From Cellulomonas hominis (GTDB taxonomy: Bacteria > Actinomycetota > Actinomycetes > Actinomycetales > Cellulomonadaceae): DNA of 64,000 nt. The notes below the pieces were generated by a model that worked only from the letters and a program-made list of their open reading frames with translations, searched no databases and was not told where the DNA came from. The stretch is taken from positions 2,542,001-2,606,000 of the forward strand of contig NZ_JACHDN010000001.1 of NCBI RefSeq assembly GCF_014201095.1, written 5' to 3'. The stretch's first letter is position 1; each line of letters opens with the position of its first letter. Below are positions 57,825 to 64,000 of this stretch, one piece after another. Made by a program: the position numbers and the translations under genes.

Positions 57825-58091
57825 ATGGACCTCGCGCACTGGCCGCCCGGCACCGACGCCCGGGTGCTCGCCGTCGACATGCCGGACGCCGCCCGGTTCC
57901 GCGCCGGCGAGCTCGGGCTGCGCCCCGGCGCGGTCCTGCGGGTCACGCACCGGGCTGCGTTCGGTGGCCGGGTGGTGGCGATCGGCGCCGAGCGGTTCGC
58001 CGTGGACGCCGCGACGTGCGCGCGGATCGAGCTGGGCGCGGCCGACGCGTCCGGGGCGACCGGGGCGACCCCGCCCGGCGGTGCCGCGTGA
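57825..58091 (+). CDS. feoA: FeoA-family protein
   Basis: An 88-residue SH3-like cytoplasmic accessory of the ferrous iron transporter. Its core is DMPDAARFRAGELGLRPGAVLRV and the ALT-like TH-RAAFGGRVVAIGAERFAV strands. The C-terminal 15 residues are a Gly/Ala/Thr-rich tail. ATG 57825 has TAGCGT exactly 7 bp upstream with no Shine-Dalgarno. The stop overlaps the feoB GTG. Confidence 0.88.
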   Translation: MDLAHWPPGTDARVLAVDMPDAARFRAGELGLRPGAVLRVTHRAAFGGRVVAIGAERFAVDAATCARIELGAADASGATGATPPGGAA

Positions 58092-60028
58092 GCTGCCACG
58101 AGCCCGCCCCCGCGGCGGTCGCGCTCGACACCCGCACGCCGACGGTCGTGCTCGTCGGCAACCCGAACGTCGGCAAGTCGACGCTGTTCAACGCGCTGAC
58201 CGGGGCGCGGCAGAAGGTCGTCAACGCGCCCGGCACCACCGTGGAGCTCCAGGTGGGGACGTGGCGCCTGCCGGCCGACGGCCCCGACCGCCCGCGCGTC
58301 CGGCTCGTCGACCTGCCCGGGACCTACAGCCTGCTGGCCCGGTCGCCCGACGAGCGGGTCACCGCGGACGCCGTCGCAGGCCGGGGGAGCGTCGGCGCGC
58401 CGGACCTCGCCGTCGTGCTGGTCGACGCCACCGCGCTGGGCCGGTCGCTGTACCTGCTGGCGCAGGCCGCCCGGTCGGGTGCCGCGGTCGTGGTCGCGGT
58501 GACCATGTCCGACGTGGCCGCCGCGCGCGGCGTCCGGGTGGACGCGGCGCGGATGGCCGAGGTGCTCGGCGTGCCCGTGGTCGCGGTGGACCCGCGCGCG
58601 GGCCGCGGGCTGACCGGGCTGGCCGACGCGGTCGCGGGGGCGCTCGCCGACGGCGGGGCGCCCGCGGTGCGCGGGCTGGCCGCGGTCGACGGTGGCGCGG
58701 ACCTCGAGGACGCCGCCGCGCTGTTCGACTGGGCCGAGGGCGTGCAGCGCGCGCTCGCCGCCGACGACGCCCCGCCGGCCGCGCCCGTCCGGACGCTCTC
58801 GGACCGGGTGGACCGCCTGCTGCTCGACCCGTGGTGCGGCATCCCGGTGTTCCTCGTCGTCATGTGGGCGATGTTCCAGCTCGCGACCACGGTCGCCGGC
58901 CCGCTGATCGACGGCGTCGACGGGCTGGTCAACGGCACGCTGGCCGACTGGCTGCGCGGCTGGCTCCCCGGGCCCGCCTGGGTCGAGGGCCTGCTCGTCG
59001 ACGGCGTCCTCGCGGGCGTCGGCACGGTGCTGTCGTTCGCCCCGCTCATGGCCCTGGTGTTCCTCGCGCTCGCGCTGCTGGAGGACTCCGGCTACCTGGC
59101 CCGCGCCGCGTTCGTCGCCGACCGCGCGATGCGCGCCATCGGGCTGGACGGCCGCGCGATGCTGCCGCTGGTGGTGGGCTTCGGCTGCAACCTGCCGGCG
59201 CTGTCCGCGACGCGCGCGCTGCCGGACGCCCGCAGCCGGCTGCTCACCGGCCTGCTCGTGCCGTACACGTCGTGCCCGGCGCGGCTCACCGTCTACATCC
59301 TCATCGCGGGGGTGTTCTTCCCGGACAGCGCGGGCACGGCGATCTTCGCGATGTACGTCGCGAGCATCGCGCTGGTCGTTCTCGGCGGCCTGGCCCTGCG
59401 CCGGACGCTGTTCCGGGACCTGCGCCGCGAGCCGCTGGTGCTCGCCCTGCCCGCCTACCAGCGGCCGCGGGTCCGGGCGCTGCTGCTGTCGGCGTGGTCG
59501 CGGGTCGCGTCGTTCGTGACGAAGGCCGGGCGGATCATCGTCGCCACCCTGACCGTGGTCTGGCTCCTCATGGCGGTTCCGGTCACCGGCGAGCACACCG
59601 TCGGCGACGTCCCGGTGGGCGACAGCCTGTACGGCCGCACGGCGGAGGCGATCGCCCCGGTGTTCGCGCCCGCGGGGTTCGACGACTGGCACATGTCCGC
59701 GGCGCTCGCGACGGGCTTCGTCGCCAAGGAGGTCGTGGTCGGGTCGTTCGCGCAGTCGTACGCCGTCGAGGAGCCCGAGGACCCCGCGCACGCCGGCGAC
59801 CTGGGCGCCCGGATCCGCGCGACGTTCGAGCGGACGTCCGGCGGGCACGCGGCCGCGGCGGCGGTGGCGTTCATGGTGTTCGTGCTGGCCTACACGCCGT
59901 GCCTGGCGACCGTCGGCGAGCAGCGGCGGCTGTACGGCTGGCGCTGGACGGCGGGCGCGGTCGGCGTGCAGCTCGCGGTGGCGTGGGTGCTCGCGGTCGC
60001 GGTGTTCCAGGTCGGCCGGCTGCTGTGA
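58088..60028 (+). CDS. feoB: Ferrous iron transporter FeoB
   Basis: A 646-residue inner-membrane Fe2+ importer. The N-terminal G domain has G1 GNPNVGKS (24-31), G3 DLPG (75-78), and an atypical G4 TMSD (139-142) instead of the usual NxxD. The GDI helical region precedes the membrane domain with two Gate modules: GCNLPALSATRAL and CPARLTVYIL, then FVAKEVVVGSFAQS and AYTPCLATVGEQ. It lies in a feoABC operon with 4-bp overlaps, behind the iron box. Iron limitation should induce it. Confidence 0.95.
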   Translation: MSCHEPAPAAVALDTRTPTVVLVGNPNVGKSTLFNALTGARQKVVNAPGTTVELQVGTWRLPADGPDRPRVRLVDLPGTYSLLARSPDERVTADAVAGRGSVGAPDLAVVLVDATALGRSLYLLAQAARSGAAVVVAVTMSDVAAARGVRVDAARMAEVLGVPVVAVDPRAGRGLTGLADAVAGALADGGAPAVRGLAAVDGGADLEDAAALFDWAEGVQRALAADDAPPAAPVRTLSDRVDRLLLDPWCGIPVFLVVMWAMFQLATTVAGPLIDGVDGLVNGTLADWLRGWLPGPAWVEGLLVDGVLAGVGTVLSFAPLMALVFLALALLEDSGYLARAAFVADRAMRAIGLDGRAMLPLVVGFGCNLPALSATRALPDARSRLLTGLLVPYTSCPARLTVYILIAGVFFPDSAGTAIFAMYVASIALVVLGGLALRRTLFRDLRREPLVLALPAYQRPRVRALLLSAWSRVASFVTKAGRIIVATLTVVWLLMAVPVTGEHTVGDVPVGDSLYGRTAEAIAPVFAPAGFDDWHMSAALATGFVAKEVVVGSFAQSYAVEEPEDPAHAGDLGARIRATFERTSGGHAAAAAVAFMVFVLAYTPCLATVGEQRRLYGWRWTAGAVGVQLAVAWVLAVAVFQVGRLL

Positions 60029-60264
60029 GCGTCCTCGACGCGGTGCTGGCGGAGGTGCGCACGGGCGCGCGCCCGCACGCCGCGGCGGCGCGGCTCGGCA
60101 TCGACCCGGGGCTCGCCGAGGCCGCGGTGGACCACTGGGTGCGCCTCGGCGTGGTCACGCCGGCCGAGGCGCTGGAGCTCGGCTGCTCGGGCTGCGGCAC
60201 GGGGGAGCGGACCGCGCCGGCGTGCGGCGGCTGCCCCTTCGCGGGCGGGCCCGCCCGGCGCTGA
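60025..60264 (+). CDS. FeoC-like small protein with paired CxxC motifs
   Basis: 79 residues. An N-terminal winged-helix-like part ([20 protein letters not shown], then HWVRLGVV) leads into a cysteine-rich tail with C54-x2-C57 and C67-x2-C70. FeoC proteins are small winged-helix regulators, often carrying a cysteine-based Fe-S or metal site. Position directly after feoB with a 4-bp overlap (GTGA) supports the assignment; sequence alone would not. The CxxC-N9-CxxC spacing differs from the classical FeoC arrangement. Confidence 0.6.
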   Translation: MSVLDAVLAEVRTGARPHAAAARLGIDPGLAEAAVDHWVRLGVVTPAEALELGCSGCGTGERTAPACGGCPFAGGPARR

Positions 60265-60377
60265 CCCGGCGCTGACCCCGCGCCGGTCCGGCGCCGCCGC
60301 CCCGCCCGCCCCGCCCGCCCCGCCCGCGTGGTGGACGTCCCGCGACCCGCCGCGGGGGCGGTGGAACACTGAGGCGC

Positions 60378-63314
60378 GTGCCGACCGCCACGTCCCCCGC
60401 CCCGGACGCCGCCCCCGACGCCTCCCGGGCCGCCGACGCCGCCGAGCTCGTCCGCGCCCTGCGCGCCGCCGTCGCGGGCGGGGTGGACGACTCGTCCCGC
60501 CGCCGCGCCGAGTACGCGACCGACGCGTCGAACTACCGCGTGGTCCCGTCCGTGGTCGTGTTCCCGCGCGACGTGGACGACGCGCTCGCGGCCCTCGAGG
60601 TCGCGCGCGGCCTGGGCGCCCCCGTCACGTCCCGCGGCGGCGGCACCTCCGTGGCCGGCAACGCCGTGGGCACCGGCGTCGTCCTCGACTGGTCGCGGCA
60701 CGTCAACCGGGTGCTCGACGTGGACCCCGGCACGGCTACCGCCCGCGTCGAGCCCGGCGTCGTCATGGCGATGCTCCAGAAGGAGGCCGCGCCGCACGGC
60801 CTGCGCTTCGGCCCGGACCCGTCGACCCAGGCGCGGGCCACGCTCGGCGGGATGATCGGCAACAACGCCTGCGGGCCCCGCGCCGTGGCGTACGGGCGGA
60901 CCGCCGACAACGTGCTCGAGCTCGACGTGGTCGACGGCCGCGGGCGCCGGTTCACCGCCGGCCGCGGCCTGGACCCGGTCCCGGGCCTGGACGCGCTGGT
61001 CCGCTCGGAGATGGACCTGCTGCGCACCGAGCTCGGCCGGTTCGGCCGCCAGGTGTCCGGCTACTCCCTGGAGCACCTGCTGCCCGAGAAGGGCGCCGAC
61101 CTCGCCAAGGCCCTGGTCGGCACGGAGGGCACGGTCGTCACCCTGCTCGGCGCGACCGTCCGGCTGGTGCCCGTGTCGGCCGCGCCCGTGCTCGTCGTCC
61201 TCGGCTACCCCGACATGGCGACCGCCGCCGACGCCGTCCCCGCGCTGCTCGCGCACCGGCCGCTGGCCATCGAGGGCATGGACGCGCGCCTGGTCGACGT
61301 CGTCCGGCGGGTCAAGGGCGCCGCCGCCGTGCCGCCGCTGCCCGAGGGCGCCGGCTGGATGATGGTCGAGGTCGGCGGCGACACCCTGGACGAGGCGATG
61401 GACCGGGCGCGCGCGCTCGCGGCCGACGCCGGCACCCGCGCCGTCGGCGTCTTCCCGCCCGGGCCCGAGGCCGCCGCGATGTGGCGGATCCGCGAGGACG
61501 GCGCCGGGCTCGGCGGCCGCACCCCGTCCGGCGAGCAGGCGTGGCCCGGCTTCGAGGACTCCGCGGTCCCGCCGGAGCGGCTCGGCGGGTACCTGCGGGA
61601 GCTCGAGGCGCTCATGGCGTCGCACGGCGTGGACGGCCTGGCCTACGGGCACTTCGGGGACGGGTGCGTGCACCTGCGGCTCGACGTGCCGATGGAGCGG
61701 TCCGGCGACCCGCTGCGCGCGTTCATGACCGACGCCGCCCACCTGGTCGCCCAGCACGGCGGCTCGCTGTCGGGGGAGCACGGCGACGGCCGGGCCCGGT
61801 CCGAGCTGCTGCCGGTCATGTACTCGTCGCGCGCCATCGCGGCGTTCGAGGCGTTCAAGGACCTGCTCGACCCCGACGACCTGCTGAACCCGGGCGTGCT
61901 CGTCCGGCCGCGCCCGCTCGACGCGGACCTGCGCCGCCCGCACGCCCGCCCGATCCCGGCCGGCCACGGCGGGTTCGCGTACGAGCACGACCACGGCGAC
62001 TTCACCACGGCGGTGCACCGCTGCGTCGGCGTCGGCAAGTGCCGGGCGGACTCGAGCGCCGCGGGCGGGTTCATGTGCCCCTCGTACCTGGCGACGCGCG
62101 ACGAGAAGGACTCCACCCGCGGCCGCGCCCGCGTCCTGCAGGAGATGGCCAACGGCACGCTGGTGTCCCGCGGCTGGTCCTCGCCCGAGGTGCACGAGGT
62201 CCTCGACCTGTGCCTGTCCTGCAAGGCCTGCTCGTCCGACTGCCCCGCCGGCGTCGACATGGCGCAGTACAAGGCCGAGGTGCTGCACCGCACGTACCGC
62301 GGCCGCCTGCGCCCGGTCAACCACTACGCGCTCGGCTGGCTGCCGCGCTGGACCCGCCTGGTCACCGGCGTGCCCGGCCTGGCGCGGCTCGCGAACGCGG
62401 TGCTCGGGGTGCGGCCGCTCGCGCGGCTCGTGCTGCGCGCCGGCGGCATGGACACCCGCCGCACGATGGTCGACTTCGCGCCGAAGCCGTTCCGGTCCCG
62501 CGTGCGCCGCGGCGAGGTGGACGTCCGCCGCGGGGGAGCGCCCGCGACCGGCGCCGACCTGGCCGTCACCGCCACGTCCGGGCGCCCGCCCGTGCTGCTG
62601 TGGACCGACTCGTTCAGCGACGCGCTCGCCCCCTCGGTCCCCGTCGCGGCCGTCCGGGTGCTGCGCGCCGCCGGGTACGAGGTCCTCGTCCCCGACCACG
62701 ACGCGTGCTGCGGCCTCACGTGGATCTCCACCGGCCAGCTCGACGGCGCCCGCAAGCGGCTGACCCACCTGCTCGAGGTCCTGGGGCCGTACGCGGTGAA
62801 CGGCGTCCCGATCGTCGGCCTCGAGCCGTCCTGCACCGCCGTGCTCCGCTCCGACCTGCTCGACCTGCTGCCCGGCGATCCGCGCGCCGTCGCCGTCGCC
62901 CGCGCCACCCGGACGCTCGCCGAGCTGCTCACCGCGCCGGCGCCCGTCGGGCCGGGGGACCGGTGGCAGCTGCCGGACCTGTCCGACGTCACCGCCGTCG
63001 TGCAGCCGCACTGCCACCACCACGCCGTCATGACGTACACCGCGGACCGGACGCTGCTGCGCGACGCCGGGGCGACGTTCTCGACGCTCGCCGGCTGCTG
63101 CGGGCTCGCGGGGAACTTCGGCATGGAGGCGGGCCACTACGACGTGTCGGTGCAGGTGGCGGAGCACGCGCTGCTCCCGGCCCTCCGGGAGGCGGCGCCC
63201 GGCGACGTGTACCTGGCCGACGGGTACTCGTGCCGCACGCAGGCCGACCAGCTCGCCGGCGTCCAGGGCGTGCACCTCGCGGAGCTCCTGGCCGCGCACC
63301 TCCCGCACCCCTGA
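60378..63314 (+). CDS. FAD-linked oxidase/Fe-S dehydrogenase fusion (GlcD/Dld-plus-GlcF type)
   Basis: 978 residues. The N-terminal FAD-binding_4 domain has [20 protein letters not shown] and [13 protein letters not shown], followed by the FAD-oxidase C-terminal domain with [13 protein letters not shown] and GEHGDGR. The Fe-S part has [15 protein letters not shown] with its preceding CVGVGK (about 548-566) and [14 protein letters not shown] (about 611-624). Two CCG-type blocks lie near 776 and 906. It should oxidise D-lactate, glycolate or a related 2-hydroxyacid and pass electrons to the respiratory chain. GTG 60378 has AACACT 7 bp upstream. In some genomes the halves are separate genes. Confidence 0.9.
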   Translation: MPTATSPAPDAAPDASRAADAAELVRALRAAVAGGVDDSSRRRAEYATDASNYRVVPSVVVFPRDVDDALAALEVARGLGAPVTSRGGGTSVAGNAVGTGVVLDWSRHVNRVLDVDPGTATARVEPGVVMAMLQKEAAPHGLRFGPDPSTQARATLGGMIGNNACGPRAVAYGRTADNVLELDVVDGRGRRFTAGRGLDPVPGLDALVRSEMDLLRTELGRFGRQVSGYSLEHLLPEKGADLAKALVGTEGTVVTLLGATVRLVPVSAAPVLVVLGYPDMATAADAVPALLAHRPLAIEGMDARLVDVVRRVKGAAAVPPLPEGAGWMMVEVGGDTLDEAMDRARALAADAGTRAVGVFPPGPEAAAMWRIREDGAGLGGRTPSGEQAWPGFEDSAVPPERLGGYLRELEALMASHGVDGLAYGHFGDGCVHLRLDVPMERSGDPLRAFMTDAAHLVAQHGGSLSGEHGDGRARSELLPVMYSSRAIAAFEAFKDLLDPDDLLNPGVLVRPRPLDADLRRPHARPIPAGHGGFAYEHDHGDFTTAVHRCVGVGKCRADSSAAGGFMCPSYLATRDEKDSTRGRARVLQEMANGTLVSRGWSSPEVHEVLDLCLSCKACSSDCPAGVDMAQYKAEVLHRTYRGRLRPVNHYALGWLPRWTRLVTGVPGLARLANAVLGVRPLARLVLRAGGMDTRRTMVDFAPKPFRSRVRRGEVDVRRGGAPATGADLAVTATSGRPPVLLWTDSFSDALAPSVPVAAVRVLRAAGYEVLVPDHDACCGLTWISTGQLDGARKRLTHLLEVLGPYAVNGVPIVGLEPSCTAVLRSDLLDLLPGDPRAVAVARATRTLAELLTAPAPVGPGDRWQLPDLSDVTAVVQPHCHHHAVMTYTADRTLLRDAGATFSTLAGCCGLAGNFGMEAGHYDVSVQVAEHALLPALREAAPGDVYLADGYSCRTQADQLAGVQGVHLAELLAAHLPHP

Positions 63315-63370
63315 TCTCGGCGACGCGGTCCTGTCCCGGCGTGCGGGCGCGAGGCCGCGGAGGTGCGGAT

Positions 63371-63399
63371 TTGGGGGAGGCCCGCGCGTGCCGTACTCT
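63371..63399 (+). promoter_or_regulatory. Promoter of rplJ leader
   Basis: TTGGGG (63371-63376), 17 bp, TACTCT (63394-63399). Transcription should begin near 63406 and run about 220 nt before rplJ. Confidence 0.7.
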
Positions 63400-63405
63400 G
63401 GTCGC

Positions 63406-63625
63406 TGCCCAAGACCGCAGGTCGTCGGCTCCCGTGCTCGTCCCGCTTCCGTGGGGCGCGTCCGGAGGCCGCCCGAAGTCCCGCTCCGGCGGAGGCCCGC
63501 GCAGGCGAGGATTCGATGGTCGTGCGCGTGAGCGTGCGGGATGCGAGCCCCGGCCTGCGCCGGGGCTCTTCTCGTGTGCGGGGTCGAGGACGACGCCCGG
63601 CGGCACCACCATCGGAAGGATTGCC
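63406..63625 (+). ncRNA. Ribosomal protein L10 leader RNA with attenuator hairpin
   Basis: An untranslated leader of about 220 nt with no gene in it. Near its middle is a strong hairpin AGCCCCGGC-CTGC-GCCGGGGCT (63546-63567) followed by CTTCTC, resembling an attenuator. Such leaders bind L10(L12)4 to adjust rplJ-rplL expression. Detailed L10-binding structure was not verified. Confidence 0.55.
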
Positions 63626-64000
63626 ATGGCGAGGCCGGACAAGGCAGCCGCCGTCGCGGAGATCGTGGACCTGTTCCGCGAGTCCAACGCGGCCGTGCTG
63701 ACCGAGTACCGCGGGCTCACCGTCAAGCAGCTCAAGACGCTGCGACGGTCGCTCGGCGGCAACGCGAACTACGCCGTGGTGAAGAACACGCTGACCGCGA
63801 TCGCGGCCAAGGAAGCCGGTATCGAGGGGATCTCCGACGCGCTCAAGGGCCCGTCCGCGATCGCCTTCGTCACCGGGGACCCGGTCGAGGCCGCCAAGGG
63901 TCTGCGTGACTTCGCCAAGGCGAACCCCGCACTGGTCATCAAGGGCGGTGTCCTCGACGGGCGCGCCCTGACCGCTGCGGAGGTCACCAAGCTCGCGGAC
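63626..64000 (+). CDS. rplJ: 50S ribosomal protein L10, partial
   Basis: 125 codons are visible; the gene continues past the right edge. The N-terminal RNA-binding domain has [36 protein letters not shown] and [18 protein letters not shown], as in L10. L10 forms the base of the L7/L12 stalk. ATG 63626 has GGAAGGA at 5 bp. The N-terminus begins [15 protein letters not shown]; compared with other actinobacterial L10 it looks complete. The rplL gene is expected beyond the window. Confidence 0.95.
   Translation, partial: MARPDKAAAVAEIVDLFRESNAAVLTEYRGLTVKQLKTLRRSLGGNANYAVVKNTLTAIAAKEAGIEGISDALKGPSAIAFVTGDPVEAAKGLRDFAKANPALVIKGGVLDGRALTAAEVTKLAD

Overview
This window is dense, very GC-rich actinobacterial chromosome. 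GTG starts are frequent, 4-bp start/stop overlaps are common, and many genes have a TANNNT box only 6-8 bp before the start codon (leaderless promoters). Gene content (GH120 beta-xylosidase, xylonate-type dehydratase, LigD-like polymerase, ANTAR regulators, DUF5701, DUF6221, actinobacterial HolB/Tmk pair) suggests a polysaccharide-degrading member of the Cellulomonadaceae or a close relative. That placement is inferred from protein recall, not from a search.

Layout. 1-4.2 kb: a minus-strand pentose operon (xylonate-type dehydratase running off the left edge, DapA-family aldolase, GH120 beta-xylosidase) behind two GAAA-N3-TTTC palindromes. 4.2-7.9 kb: GH13 glycosidase, glycerol dehydrogenase and a Gfo/Idh oxidoreductase. 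8-11.6 kb: thymidylate kinase, DNA polymerase III delta' (zinc cysteines missing), a secreted TAP-like hydrolase, tRNA-Thr(CGT) and a clear intrinsic terminator. 11.9-17.5 kb: an accessory-looking block in which two paralogous GAF-ANTAR genes bracket a DUF6221 gene, an internally deleted fatty acid desaturase, a LapA-like protein, decayed sequence and an intact desaturase. Two near-identical two-hairpin leaders precede the deleted desaturase and LapA, and a third tandem-hairpin leader precedes the intact desaturase.

17.6-22.6 kb: PQQ-like propeller protein, sulfurtransferase, DUF5701, LigD-type polymerase, NrdI. 22.9-31.8 kb: transketolase and PEP carboxylase (divergent), a 26-bp-arm palindrome, a MetE-like protein, an acyl-CoA ligase and an alpha/beta hydrolase. 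32-37.3 kb: large LuxR/ATPase regulator, a very small gene, HAD phosphatase, PspC protein, and one unrecognised protein. 37.3-42.5 kb: a tightly overlapping HAD-phnD-phnC-phnE-phnE-rpiR operon behind a PHO-box-like tandem repeat, pointing to phosphate-limitation-induced uptake of a phosphorus compound.

42.5-50.2 kb: MFS exporter, anti-sigma-type ATPase, EEP nuclease-fold protein, nucleotidyltransferase, an ECF sigma factor and membrane partner that share one promoter motif, DUF4126-like membrane protein and a 5'-3' exonuclease. 50.4-57.2 kb: a 1398-aa secreted S8 protease divergent from an M15 peptidase, then OsmC. 57.2-60.3 kb: a Phd/ParE-type toxin-antitoxin pair and an iron-box-controlled feoA-feoB-feoC-like operon. 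60.4-63.3 kb: a fused FAD/Fe-S dehydrogenase. 63.4-64 kb: promoter, attenuator leader and the start of rplJ, cut by the window end. No CRISPR array, insertion sequence or prophage module was seen.
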